Assembly (NCBI GenBank): GCA_964566895.1
Contig: CAZMJP010000001.1
Span: 1 to 64,000 of the forward strand
Source: CAZMJP01 sp964566895
GTDB lineage: Bacteria > Patescibacteriota > Patescibacteriia > UBA2591 > UBA6264
Reading direction: 5' to 3'
DNA length: 64,000 bases
Shown here: piece by piece, positions 45,119 to 53,771 of the stretch
Numbering within the stretch: position 1 is the stretch's first letter
Layout of the letters: each line of letters opens with the position of its first letter
Made by a program: the position numbers and the translations under genes
The notes under the pieces: generated by a model
Seen by the model: only the letters and a program-made list of their open reading frames with translations
What the model was told of the DNA's origin: nothing
The model's database searches: none

Positions 45119-46276
45119 ATGGTTATACTTGATGATTTAAAACAAATAAAAAAGATAGACAAGTCAAATATGTCTAATTTTATCGCTGACTTACCCGACC
45201 AATTTTTAAGGGCTTATCAACAATCCCAAAAAATAAAACTGCCGAAGAGTTATCAGAATATCTCAACTAAGGGAATCGTCTCCGCTTCCAAAGGGAAGCC
45301 AATCTCGGATTGGAAAAATATTGTCATTTGCGGCCTGGGCGGTTCGGCAATCAGTGGCGATTTAGCTAAAATAATAATCAGCGACCAACTGGCAATACCT
45401 TTAATAATTAATCGCGATTGGACTCTCCCTTCTATTATAATTAACGAAGAAACGTTAGTTATTTTAGTCAGTTATTCAGGCGAAACTCGAGAAACCTTGT
45501 CTTGCGCTAAACAAGCCCTTGAAAAGGGAGCAAAAATAATCGCCATCACCAGCGGCGGGAGTCTAAAAAAAATAATCCAACATCCCATTTTTTGCGGGAA
45601 GACAAAAGAACAACCGCCCATTTTCAATTTTCAATATAAATCTCCCCCCCGGGCAGGTTTGGGATATTTAATGATGCCCATCTTGGTTATTTTAGAAAAA
45701 CTTAATCTAATCGACCTGAAGAAAATCAAAATTCAAACTTGTTTGAAAGAACTTAAAAATTTTAATCAAACTTTTTATCCTAAAACGCCGACTGAAAAAA
45801 ACATAGCTAAATATTTAGCTTATTTTATTTTTGACCATCTACCCATTATTATTGTCCCGGAAAAACTGGCTGGTTTGGGCCGACGATGGAAAACGCAACT
45901 AGCAGAAAACAGTAAAAATTTCTCCTTTTTTGAAACTCAGCCTGAAATTTTTCACAATTTCGTCGAAAGCGAACTGCCTTGGCGCTTAAAAGACGAATTT
46001 GCTCTTTTAATAATTGAAAAACCGGCCGCTTTTGTTTCAGGGGCGCCGGGGGATAAAAAATCAGTCGAAAATAATTCTCTGACCGGACTTGAAAAAATCT
46101 TAGACCAAGAGGATATCAAATGGGAAAGAATTCCTTGTTTTGGTGGCAATTTGCTGAGCCAAGTTCTTTCTTTGGTTTTGTTGGGCGATTGGGTTAGTTT
46201 TTATTTAGCCATACTTAATAATATCGATCCGACGCCAACCGAACGAATCCAGTGGCTCAAAAAACAATTAAAATAA
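45119..46276 (+). CDS. Bifunctional phosphoglucose/phosphomannose isomerase
   Basis: This enzyme interconverts glucose-6-phosphate or mannose-6-phosphate with fructose-6-phosphate. The 385-residue product has two SIS domains: the first with VICGLGGSAISGDL and VSYSGETRETLS, the second ending with the family signature DPTPTERIQWLKKQL, which separates the bifunctional type from classical Pgi. It is the first gene of a five-gene plus-strand operon and shares its boundary with the next gene without any gap. It links hexose phosphates from glucan breakdown to mannose-type or glucose-type donors for the glycosyltransferases downstream. Confidence 0.9.
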   Translation: MVILDDLKQIKKIDKSNMSNFIADLPDQFLRAYQQSQKIKLPKSYQNISTKGIVSASKGKPISDWKNIVICGLGGSAISGDLAKIIISDQLAIPLIINRDWTLPSIIINEETLVILVSYSGETRETLSCAKQALEKGAKIIAITSGGSLKKIIQHPIFCGKTKEQPPIFNFQYKSPPRAGLGYLMMPILVILEKLNLIDLKKIKIQTCLKELKNFNQTFYPKTPTEKNIAKYLAYFIFDHLPIIIVPEKLAGLGRRWKTQLAENSKNFSFFETQPEIFHNFVESELPWRLKDEFALLIIEKPAAFVSGAPGDKKSVENNSLTGLEKILDQEDIKWERIPCFGGNLLSQVLSLVLLGDWVSFYLAILNNIDPTPTERIQWLKKQLK

Positions 46277-47020
46277 ATGAATCCCGGGGAATTAATTAAG
46301 GAAAGAGAGCAAAAAGTGGTGAGGAATTTTTTTAATATAAAAAACTTTGAAATCCCGCCGCTCCCTGATTATTTAAATGAAACAATTATCCAATCTTGGC
46401 ACCGGCTAAATTTTAATATCCACTACCTCCCTAAAATCTCTCTTAAGCAAAAATTGAACTTGCCTTTATGGAAAGACCGGCCAGACAAAGTCTTTTATGA
46501 AAAGATAAGACAAGGCAAAATTAGTCAAAAAGCCATAGAATTGCCAGGCAAGTGGATATTAATTGATTCTCGGGACAAACCTCAAAAAAGGGAAATTTGG
46601 ATAACTAGTAATGAAGTTTTCTTTTTAAGAAAAATACAACCTGGTCTGGAAGACTATTTCAAGAAAAAAAACAAACAAGTTCATCAAAATGAATACTTAA
46701 GAAAACCTTTAAATAAAATGGGGTTCAGCTCGAGGTTTTGTCTGTCTATCAAAGACATAAATAAACTCAAACCCTTTATCTCGCGTCTTTTAAAAATAAA
46801 CGACAAAATCATTCGGCTGCCTTATTTCATTGAATACAATTATTTGGGGAACGCTGTCTACCACCAGTGGGCGGAAACCAAAACCTGGGAATGGTTTGAA
46901 GATATCTACGATGAAAACCAACATTTAGCCGGAGGGAGCAACTCTGTCGGCATCATCGGCTGGGACCCAATAAACTATTGGAGCACTATTTTAAGTTTTA
47001 GACCGATAATAGAATTGTAA
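46277..47020 (+). CDS. Conserved-looking protein of unknown function
   Basis: The 247-residue soluble protein starts with a helical part, followed by a mixed alpha/beta region containing ELPGKWILIDSRDKPQKREIW and ending with a Trp-rich segment AVYHQWAETKTWEWFEDIYD and GGWSNS-like GGSNSVGIIGWDP. I recognise no family and see no membrane helix or metal motif. Zero-gap coupling with the isomerase gene and a 3-base gap to the next gene imply a shared task with the DUF3419-like enzyme. The start ATG directly follows the previous stop. Confidence 0.6.
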   Translation: MNPGELIKEREQKVVRNFFNIKNFEIPPLPDYLNETIIQSWHRLNFNIHYLPKISLKQKLNLPLWKDRPDKVFYEKIRQGKISQKAIELPGKWILIDSRDKPQKREIWITSNEVFFLRKIQPGLEDYFKKKNKQVHQNEYLRKPLNKMGFSSRFCLSIKDINKLKPFISRLLKINDKIIRLPYFIEYNYLGNAVYHQWAETKTWEWFEDIYDENQHLAGGSNSVGIIGWDPINYWSTILSFRPIIEL

Positions 47021-47023
47021 CCA

Positions 47024-47881
47024 ATGACAAAAATATTTTTGAAAGAGGGAAAAACAGATTTTCTTTCATCCCGCCGAAGTTGGTTTTTTACCAATGAAAG
47101 ATTAAATAATTTTTTAAAAAACTCATTTACCCACGAAGACAAACTAAAAAAAGTATTAGCCGTCGGCGGAAGCGGGGACTTTATCTTTAATCTAACCTCT
47201 TTGCTAAACATCGAAAAAATTGATATTTGCGATACGGAAATAACGGCAATCTCAGTTATCGACTTAAAAACAGCTTTGTTTAAAGAATTTAATAGGATAG
47301 AAATGGCAAAAATTTACTCAAATTTTGAAATCAATAATAAAAACAAAATTTACTTAAAAATAAACCGGCACTTGCATCCCGCCAGCCGACATATATTTGA
47401 AAACATATTCAGTCATTGCCAAAATAATAACTTTTTAAAATGTTTGAAAAAAAGCAAATTTTGGCATAAAGACAGCTTTTTCCCCGGCAAACATCAAAAC
47501 GATTATATTTTATATTTAGCCAGCCCGGAAGGATTTAAACGAATGCTCAACCATCTGGATAAAATAAATATTTTCCAAGAAGACTTGATTAAAACCTTAA
47601 TTTTGTTTAAAGAAAACTATTACGATTTAATTTATGTCTCCAACGTCTTAGATGGTAAATCTTATTGCGAAAACAAAAACTTATATTTAAATATTCTTAA
47701 ACAGAGTCTTAAGCGCAACGCCCATTTACTGCTTGCCACTTGTTGTCATCCCTCTAAAATAAAAAAAACATTGGAAAACATTGGCTTAAAATTGGATAAA
47801 GAGGAACTGCATAAATTTAAGTTAATTGATTCCCTCAAAGGACATTACAACTATTCTTTTTTATTATTTAAAAATATCTAA
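47024..47881 (+). CDS. SAM-binding transferase, distant DUF3419/BtaA-like
   Basis: The 285-residue product contains a Rossmann SAM-binding start KKVLAVGGSGDFIFNLTSL followed by the acidic strand end IDICDTE and a helix IDLKTALFKEF. This is the arrangement of the DUF3419/BtaA group, whose known members transfer the 3-amino-3-carboxypropyl group of SAM to diacylglycerol. A later segment, LIYVSNVLDG, corresponds to the motif IV region. Similarity is limited to the fold signature, so ordinary methyl transfer is also possible. It lies in an operon with membrane glycosyltransferases, consistent with a lipid or glycan substrate. Confidence 0.55.
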   Translation: MTKIFLKEGKTDFLSSRRSWFFTNERLNNFLKNSFTHEDKLKKVLAVGGSGDFIFNLTSLLNIEKIDICDTEITAISVIDLKTALFKEFNRIEMAKIYSNFEINNKNKIYLKINRHLHPASRHIFENIFSHCQNNNFLKCLKKSKFWHKDSFFPGKHQNDYILYLASPEGFKRMLNHLDKINIFQEDLIKTLILFKENYYDLIYVSNVLDGKSYCENKNLYLNILKQSLKRNAHLLLATCCHPSKIKKTLENIGLKLDKEELHKFKLIDSLKGHYNYSFLLFKNI

Positions 47882-47894
47882 TGGGTAGGTTAAA

Positions 47895-49577
47895 ATGACT
47901 CAATTGTCACGGCTCAACCGCCCAAATTTTTCCTTAAAAGACTTGGGCGGGTGGGGTTATTTCTTAATTTTTGGTTTAAGTTTCGTTATTTTCCTTTACG
48001 TCCTCGCTCCGCCCGGGATTAAGTGCCCAGACAGCTTTTATCACACCAAAGCGGCTTTGATGATAAAAGAAAACGGATTGATTCAGTCCTTTCCTTGGAC
48101 TCAATTTACCACTTACAATGACCTGTTTGTTGACCACCACTTTGGCTACCATTATCTTTTAATTCCTTTCCTTAGCCTGCCGACCCCGAAGAATCTCGAT
48201 TCTTTTTCCGCAGAGATTGATCCCTTAATAAAAGCAAAACTAGGCACGGCAGTTTTCGCCGCCTTAGTTTTTCTTGCTTTATTTTGGTTCTTATGTCGTT
48301 TAAAAGTCAAGGCGCCCCTGTTTTGGAGCTTAACAGCTCTCTTAATCTCCCCGTTTTTAATCCGACTTTCTTTAACCAGGGCTCCGTCTATCTCTATTAT
48401 TATTCTTATTCTAGGATTCTACTCTATTATTAAGAGAAAATATCCCTTACTTTTCGTTCTTTCCTTCTTCTACGTCTGGGTTTATGGAGCTTGGCCCTTA
48501 ATGCTGGTGGCGGCAGTTCTATACTGTCTGGCAAGCGCGGTTAAGGAACTGATTGGCCAATGGCCAGCAATTCAAAATCAAACATCAAAAATCAAAAAAC
48601 TGATTTTTTATATCTCACACCCTGCGCGTTTTATCTTTTCTAAAACCAATTTTAAGCTCGTTTTTACCTGCGTCTTGGGGTTATTTGCCGGGCTTATTAT
48701 CAATCCCTACTTTCCAAAAACCTTGCCTTTTTACTGGTTTCAAACAATAAAAATCGCTATTTTAAATTACCAAAATCAAATCAGTGTCGGAATAGAATGG
48801 TATCCGTTTGGTCCGGGATCTCTTTTTATTAACACCTTACCCATTCTGATTTTTTGGATCATTTCTTTGGCTTGGTTTATTTATTCAAAAAAAGAGCAAG
48901 AAACTCAATCCTGGTTTTTCCTATTCATCTCTATTTTCTTTCTTTTTTATACCTTAAAAGCTCAACGAAATATTGAATATTTTATCCCTTCGGCTATGTT
49001 TTTCTCGGCTCTAAACTTCAGCCAAATCGGCAAAAAGATAAATTGGTCCCAAATTAAAAATCGTTTTGGAGAACTTTTCCGAAGTACAGAAAATATTTTC
49101 TACTTTATCCTGATTATATTTTTAATTGTCTTAATTGGATTTTTCCTGCTTTTTTATCTAAACCATAGCCTTAAGGAATTACGCGATTCGTACGCCAATT
49201 ATAGCCGACCGATTAATCACCTCCAAATGGCTTCTTTTTGGCTGAAAAATAACACCCAACCGGGTGAAATTATTTTTCAAGGTAATTGGGACATTTTTCC
49301 AGAACTATTTTATTTTAACACTAATAATTATTATATTAACGGGCTTGACCAAACCTTTATGTATGAAAAGGACAAGGGTTTATATGAAATCTGGTTAAAT
49401 CTGATTAGCGGTAAAACCGACCCTGATAAAACTGGCTCAATTATAAAAGAAAAATTCCGGGCGGGACATATTTTGCTCGATAAAAAAAATAAAAACTTCG
49501 GTCGGCTGTTAGAAAAATCAAAATCCTTAGGAAAGGTTTACGAAGATGACGAGGCGATAATTTATAAAATCAAATAA
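47895..49577 (+). CDS. Polytopic GT-C-type glycosyltransferase-like protein
   Basis: The 560-residue protein has about ten to twelve hydrophobic helices in its first 420 residues and a soluble C-terminal domain. In the first outer loop, PDSFYHTKAALMIKENG and VDHHFGYHYLL supply the acidic/His residues expected of the GT-C fold (related to STT3 and mannosyltransferases that use polyprenyl-linked donors). It probably transfers a sugar to a lipid or protein outside the membrane. The polyprenyl-phosphate sugar could come from the next gene. Residues around 225-236 are encoded by an AT-rich repeat-like word (48569-48600). Confidence 0.7.
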   Translation: MTQLSRLNRPNFSLKDLGGWGYFLIFGLSFVIFLYVLAPPGIKCPDSFYHTKAALMIKENGLIQSFPWTQFTTYNDLFVDHHFGYHYLLIPFLSLPTPKNLDSFSAEIDPLIKAKLGTAVFAALVFLALFWFLCRLKVKAPLFWSLTALLISPFLIRLSLTRAPSISIIILILGFYSIIKRKYPLLFVLSFFYVWVYGAWPLMLVAAVLYCLASAVKELIGQWPAIQNQTSKIKKLIFYISHPARFIFSKTNFKLVFTCVLGLFAGLIINPYFPKTLPFYWFQTIKIAILNYQNQISVGIEWYPFGPGSLFINTLPILIFWIISLAWFIYSKKEQETQSWFFLFISIFFLFYTLKAQRNIEYFIPSAMFFSALNFSQIGKKINWSQIKNRFGELFRSTENIFYFILIIFLIVLIGFFLLFYLNHSLKELRDSYANYSRPINHLQMASFWLKNNTQPGEIIFQGNWDIFPELFYFNTNNYYINGLDQTFMYEKDKGLYEIWLNLISGKTDPDKTGSIIKEKFRAGHILLDKKNKNFGRLLEKSKSLGKVYEDDEAIIYKIK

Positions 49578-49611
49578 GCAAAACCGGAAATTTCTTAGAG
49601 TTATAAAATAT

Positions 49612-52038
49612 ATGAAAATTTCCATTATCATCCCAACTTACAATGAAAAGGAAAATCTGCCGGTCTTGGTCCAAAGAATCTTTAATTTAAAAATCTCAAA
49701 TTTAAATCTAATAATTATCGATGACAACTCCCCTGACCAAACCGGGCAGTTGGCTGACGATTTGAGTAAAAAATATCCGATTCAGGTCATTCACCGGCGG
49801 CAAAAAATGGGGCTGGGCAGCGCTTACCGGTTAGGATTTGGAAAAGCCCTGAACCAAGGCGCTGATTTAATTTTTGAAATGGACGCTGATTTGTCCCATA
49901 ACCCCGCTGATCTGCCCAAATTCATCCAAGCGGCTGAACAAGCCGACATTGTCCTCGGCTCTCGGTATAGACCGGGCGGTAAAATTATTGGCTGGAGTTT
50001 ATGGAGAAAATTCTGTTCCCGGACCGGCAATCAAATCTCAAAAATAGTTTTAGGGCTAAAGCCAAAAGACGTAACTACCGGATTCCGCTGTTATAAAAAA
50101 GAAATTTTAAAAAAAATCCCTTATCAAGAAATTAAAAGCGAGGGTTATTCTTGGCAAGAAGAGATTCTGCTTCTTGGACAAAAACACAAGGCTAAAATTC
50201 AAGAGATTCCCATTACTTTTGTTGACCGAAAATTGGGGCAATCAAAATTTGGCTGGCCAGAAATCTGGGATTTCTTTAAAACCTTGATCAGACTAAAAAC
50301 AAAACCAGTTAAACTGATTATCGAAGTCTTATTTATTCTCCTGTTTGGTCTGGCCAATCTCTTTATTATTTCATTTTTATCCTTAATCTCCGGCAACTTG
50401 TTTTTAGAAATGTTCAAATGGGGTCAAATCATAATCGCCATTTTCGTCTTACTATATTTATTTAAAAAAATTAATAAAGTGGCCGCATTTTTATCCGCCG
50501 GTGTAGTTTACCTCCTTTATTTGATTACCGCGGCGTATTTCATCGTCACCCAAAGCCAACTAGACTTTCATTTTCTAAAAAGGAATATCGGAGATATCAA
50601 CAGTATCTTGCCCAACTTATTTTATCCTTTAACGGCTATATTTGTCATTGCCCTAATAGGCGCGGTCTTATTTTATAAATTCCAACCAATTATTAAAAAT
50701 AAATTCGTTTATTTACTCTTGCTGCTGATTATTGTTTTTTCTTTGGTTCTGGGCCGACAGGAAGATAACAATGAATTATTCAACTTTATTAAAAGCATCT
50801 ATCATCAAGATAATGTCATTAACTATTATCAAACCGTCTACTCTCGGCTAATTGAAAGCTCAATTAGAAATAAAAATGACCTTATTTGGCAAATAGAAAA
50901 AGTCAATCGCCAACGGCGGCCGGAATATCTTGATAATATCATTATTCTACAATTAGAAAGTTTAAACGGATTTCTGGTCAATGAGAAAAATACACCGAAT
51001 TTTATTAAAATCGCTCAAACGGGCATTTTCTTCCCGGAGTTTTACAGCAATAGCGTTGAAACCATCATCTCCCAAGAAAATCTGCTTTGCTCGCTGCCAA
51101 CCTCATTCAAGGCAAATTTGACAGCCAGTAATTTGGATAAAAAAATCACCTGTCTGCCGGAAATCCTCGGTTATTTAAACTATAAAACTTTTTTCTTAAA
51201 AAGTTATCGGTTGGATTTTGCCCAAACCGGAGAATTTATGGATAATTTATCTTTTGACGAAGTTCACGCCGATACTTTAATGCAACCGGGCGACCCTCAA
51301 TATCTCTGGGGGTATAGGGAAGACATTTTTTACAAAAGAGTTTTTAATTATCTAAAAGAAAATATAAAAGAAAAATATAACTTTATTTATATTGAAATCG
51401 GACCGACCAACCATTGGCCGTTTTCTACTCCTCCTGACCTTAAAAATTTTGTTCCTTATGACCTGCCAAAAAAATTCCAAGAAAAACTTATTAACACGAC
51501 TTTTTTGCAGGACCGATATTTAAAAATTGCCTGGGAAGAACTAAATAATCTCTTCCCTAAAAAGAATTACACCCTATTCATTTTGGGCGACCACGGCTGG
51601 CCAGCTGGCTTTCATAAAAATAACACTTTTAACCAAAATGGGGCTTATGAAGAAAATTTTATCACCTCAATGGCAATGGTTATTGGCCAAGAAGAAAAAT
51701 ATATAAACAAAATCGTCACCGCCAAATGCAGCCAAATGGATATTTTGCCTACCATTTTAGATTTTTTCAAAATTAACCAAACAAACAATAAATTCAGTCG
51801 TTCCCTCCTCAAAGAAATTAATGGAAGTGAATCTCCTCAAACTAATATTATTTTAATCCAGCCGTTTGCCGACAAATATCTGAGTGTTATTACCGATTCT
51901 CTGAAATACCAATATAACAGTCGAAGAAAAAATTTTACTTTATACGATTTAAAGAACGACCCAAGCGAGAATAACGGTCAAATTATCAGCCAAAACAAAG
52001 AAAAAAATCTACAAATCATTAAAAAATTATTAAACTAA
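49612..52038 (+). CDS. Fusion of polyprenyl-phosphate glycosyltransferase (GT2, DPM1-like) and LTA-synthase-like transferase
   Basis: Residues 1-235 are a dolichol-phosphate-mannose-synthase-like GT2 domain: SIIIPTYNEKENLP, IIDDNSPD (Asp37-Asp38), MDADLSHNP (Asp91-x-Asp93), and TGFRCYKK. Five or so membrane helices follow (about 235-400). The last 370 residues have the alkaline-phosphatase fold of lipoteichoic-acid synthase and related sulfatase-type enzymes: a metal Glu in LQLESLNG (about 448), a candidate nucleophile Thr in VETIISQENLLCSLP (about 484), the metal motif LGDHGW (about 659-662), and a sulfatase-like C terminus LYDLKNDPSENNG. Normally these are separate proteins. Together they suggest coupled making of a lipid-linked sugar and attachment of a phospho-group or polymer outside the cell. 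Confidence 0.85.
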   Translation: MKISIIIPTYNEKENLPVLVQRIFNLKISNLNLIIIDDNSPDQTGQLADDLSKKYPIQVIHRRQKMGLGSAYRLGFGKALNQGADLIFEMDADLSHNPADLPKFIQAAEQADIVLGSRYRPGGKIIGWSLWRKFCSRTGNQISKIVLGLKPKDVTTGFRCYKKEILKKIPYQEIKSEGYSWQEEILLLGQKHKAKIQEIPITFVDRKLGQSKFGWPEIWDFFKTLIRLKTKPVKLIIEVLFILLFGLANLFIISFLSLISGNLFLEMFKWGQIIIAIFVLLYLFKKINKVAAFLSAGVVYLLYLITAAYFIVTQSQLDFHFLKRNIGDINSILPNLFYPLTAIFVIALIGAVLFYKFQPIIKNKFVYLLLLLIIVFSLVLGRQEDNNELFNFIKSIYHQDNVINYYQTVYSRLIESSIRNKNDLIWQIEKVNRQRRPEYLDNIIILQLESLNGFLVNEKNTPNFIKIAQTGIFFPEFYSNSVETIISQENLLCSLPTSFKANLTASNLDKKITCLPEILGYLNYKTFFLKSYRLDFAQTGEFMDNLSFDEVHADTLMQPGDPQYLWGYREDIFYKRVFNYLKENIKEKYNFIYIEIGPTNHWPFSTPPDLKNFVPYDLPKKFQEKLINTTFLQDRYLKIAWEELNNLFPKKNYTLFILGDHGWPAGFHKNNTFNQNGAYEENFITSMAMVIGQEEKYINKIVTAKCSQMDILPTILDFFKINQTNNKFSRSLLKEINGSESPQTNIILIQPFADKYLSVITDSLKYQYNSRRKNFTLYDLKNDPSENNGQIISQNKEKNLQIIKKLLN

Positions 52039-52040
52039 AA

Positions 52041-52106
52041 CCCCGCCACCCCTAAGATAAACGGTCTTATTTTTTAAAACGGCCTTTTAACTTAGGTCTG
52101 ACGGGG
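52041..52106. terminator. Large imperfect hairpin between convergent genes
   Basis: CCCCG (52041-52045) pairs with CGGGG (52102-52106) and CCTAAG (52051-52056) with CTTAGG (52091-52096), enclosing an AT-rich loop with a T run. It fills the space between the fusion gene and the pilin-like gene and probably acts as a bidirectional terminator. Confidence 0.55.
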
Positions 52107-52110
52107 ATAA

Positions 52111-52488
52111 TTATTTAGCCACTTGAGCCAATTCTCTAATAACAAAATGGGTAGCCGCGTAAGCTAAAATAACAATTATCAAGCCAATAACCGCGTTAGC
52201 CATCAACCCTTTGGCTTTTTTGACTTTCTCATCGCTCCCGCCTGAAGTCATCCACATAAACCCGCCGATAACCAACAAAACCACCAAAAGCAAACCCATT
52301 AAACTAAAAACAACCCCCAATATTCTGCCAATTAAAGACGATAGATCCGTATCTCCTTTTAAACCAGCCTTTTCCGCCACTCCTTCCAACTCGTCCAACT
52401 GAGCCAAGGTCGGATAAGCTAAAACAATCAAAAATATTATTGCAGACACAAAACAAATCCCTCGTCCTGTCCAAGCGAGACTTTTCAT
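52111..52488 (-). CDS. VirB2/TrbC-like pilin-type protein
   Basis: The 125-residue product has a signal peptide (about 1-29, ending TLAQ), a short outer segment, and two membrane helices (about 52-78 and 96-117). Between them lies GGFMWMTSGGSDEKVKKAK, shared almost word for word with the neighbouring 123-residue protein. Size and topology match VirB2-type pilins, which form the pilus of T4SS after signal removal. It follows the paralog by 31 bases and is probably on the same transcript. Confidence 0.75.
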   Translation of the reverse strand: MKSLAWTGRGICFVSAIIFLIVLAYPTLAQLDELEGVAEKAGLKGDTDLSSLIGRILGVVFSLMGLLLVVLLVIGGFMWMTSGGSDEKVKKAKGLMANAVIGLIIVILAYAATHFVIRELAQVAK

Positions 52489-52519
52489 ATTTATATTAAA
52501 CTAAAATGAGGACAACTTT

Positions 52520-52891
52520 CTATCCAGCGACAGTGCCCAGCTTGTTAATAATGAACGCAGCTGCGGCGTAAGCTATGATGACGATAACCAACCCAATCAC
52601 GGCATATCCCATCAAACTTTTGGCTTTTTTGACTTTCTCCTCGCTCCCGCCTGAAGTCATCCACATAAACCCGCCGATGATAATAATAACCACCGCGATT
52701 AAACCCATTAAACCTAAAACAATGTTGACAATCCGACCAATGACCACTGGTAATGCAGTGGTTGTTCCATAACCGGCCTGGGTCCCAAAATTTTCCAACC
52801 ACTCGTTTCCTAAATTCATCGCTTGAGCAGAAACAACTAAAGGCACGGCAAGCAATAATCCGGTACTAATAAAAAGTAAAAATTTTTTCAT
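52520..52891 (-). CDS. VirB2/TrbC-like pilin-type protein
   Basis: The 123-residue paralog has a signal peptide (about 1-24, ending SAQA), and two membrane helices (about 50-77 and 96-116) around GGFMWMTSGGSEEKVKKAK. It is the first gene after a strong promoter and a 108-base leader that contains a hairpin, an arrangement that would suit an abundant structural subunit. It carries no additional domain, so it and the 125-residue copy are the best candidates for the main pilin. Confidence 0.75.
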   Translation of the reverse strand: MKKFLLFISTGLLLAVPLVVSAQAMNLGNEWLENFGTQAGYGTTTALPVVIGRIVNIVLGLMGLIAVVIIIIGGFMWMTSGGSEEKVKKAKSLMGYAVIGLVIVIIAYAAAAFIINKLGTVAG

Positions 52892-52922
52892 CTTATTACT
52901 CTTCTCGTCCCACCCATCCTCA

Positions 52923-52957
52923 CCCGCTTAAATTTTATCTAATAAAATTCAGGCGGG
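52923..52957 (-). promoter_or_regulatory. Leader hairpin of the pilin-type operon
   Basis: CCCGC (52923-52927) pairs with GCGGG (52953-52957), and inside it AATTTTAT pairs with ATAAAATT. It lies in the untranslated leader of the 123-residue pilin-type gene. It may stabilise or attenuate the mRNA; no ligand-binding motif is recognised. Confidence 0.6.
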
Positions 52958-53005
52958 ATTGTAGGACGACTTTTTTTAAACAACCGACCTTGATGCTTTA
53001 TTATA

Positions 53006-53034
53006 ATAATATATAAAACAAAAAACATTGTCAA
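53006..53034 (-). promoter_or_regulatory. Promoter of the pilin-type gene pair
   Basis: On the minus strand TTGACA (53029-53034), a 17-base spacer and TATTAT (53006-53011). It is close to consensus and directs transcription toward 52891. The rest of 52892-53122 holds no gene. Confidence 0.78.
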
Positions 53035-53122
53035 CCCCGCATCTCCTTATAAACAGAATACAATAATTTTCTAACTGGGTCAAATCCTTTTGTGGATAAC
53101 TATTTTTTGTCTGTTTTATTTC

Positions 53123-53709
53123 TTAACGAGGCCTGTTCATTAAAACCCTTAAAATAAAATCTAAAATAGCGTAACTAAAGAAGATAAAAGCCAGTCCTAA
53201 AACCGCCCAGACAATAGTGTCTTTCCCTTTTTTAACTTTCTCCGGACTCCCGGCCGAAGTCATCCAGGTAATCCCGCCAATGATAAACATAATCAAAGCC
53301 AGAATCCCAACCATCCCTAAAATGGCCTTAATCACCCTGGTATACAACTCTACTAGTCCTCCCTCACCCAAATTCAAGGGGTCTGTTAATGTGACTTTCT
53401 CTTCGTCAACTATTGAATCATATTTTTTACCCTCACCCAAATTCAAGGGGTCTGTTAATGTGACCGATTCTGCCGTCAGAAATANNNNNNNNNNNNNNNN
53501 NNNNNNNNNNNNNNNNNNNNNNNNNNNNNNNNNNNNNNNNNNNNNNNNNNNNNNNNNNNNNNNNNNNNNNNNNNNNNNNNNNNNCCCTCACCCAAATTCA
53601 AGGGGTCTGTTAATGTGACCGATTCTGCCGTCAGAAATAAATAAGGCAAAAACAACCAACCGAAAACAATTAAGCTGAAAAAAAGTGCTTGATATTTTTT
53701 AGAACGCAT
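53123..53709 (-). CDS. VirB2/TrbC-like protein with tandem repeat (interrupted by a false gap)
   Basis: Joining the contig ends (remove 155 bases) gives an intact 143-residue protein. A signal peptide (about 1-29, ending LTAES) is followed by two copies of the segment VTLTDPLNLGEG, 23 residues apart, then two membrane helices around GGITWMTSAGSPEKVKKGK, the same signature as the other pilin-type proteins. The start is the ATG at 53709 (MRSKKY); a longer frame extends to 53814 but overlaps the upstream gene. Repeat number could vary in the population, which would explain the broken assembly. Confidence 0.75.
53361..53464 (-). repeat. 69-bp-period in-frame repeat with 35-bp identical core
   Basis: The same 35 bases, starting CCCTCACCCAAATTC, occur at 53361-53395 and 53430-53464. 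The period is 69 bases (23 codons), so copies can be gained or lost without a frameshift. The copy at 53585 beyond the N gap is the contig overlap, not a further unit. Confidence 0.8.
53430..53639. other. Assembly pseudo-gap flanked by identical 55-mers
   Basis: The 100 N bases (53485-53584) separate two identical 55-base stretches (53430-53484 and 53585-53639), exactly as in the first gap. Collapsing them restores the pilin-type gene. Confidence 0.92.
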
Positions 53710-53771
53710 ATAATTAAAAATTAAAATTTTTACCCATAAAAAACTTGCTCTAAATACTGTTTCTCCGCGCC

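Noticed and set aside
53585..53639. Third copy of the 35-base repeat in the pilin-type gene
   Set aside because: It is the duplicated contig end next to the N gap, not a true extra repeat unit.
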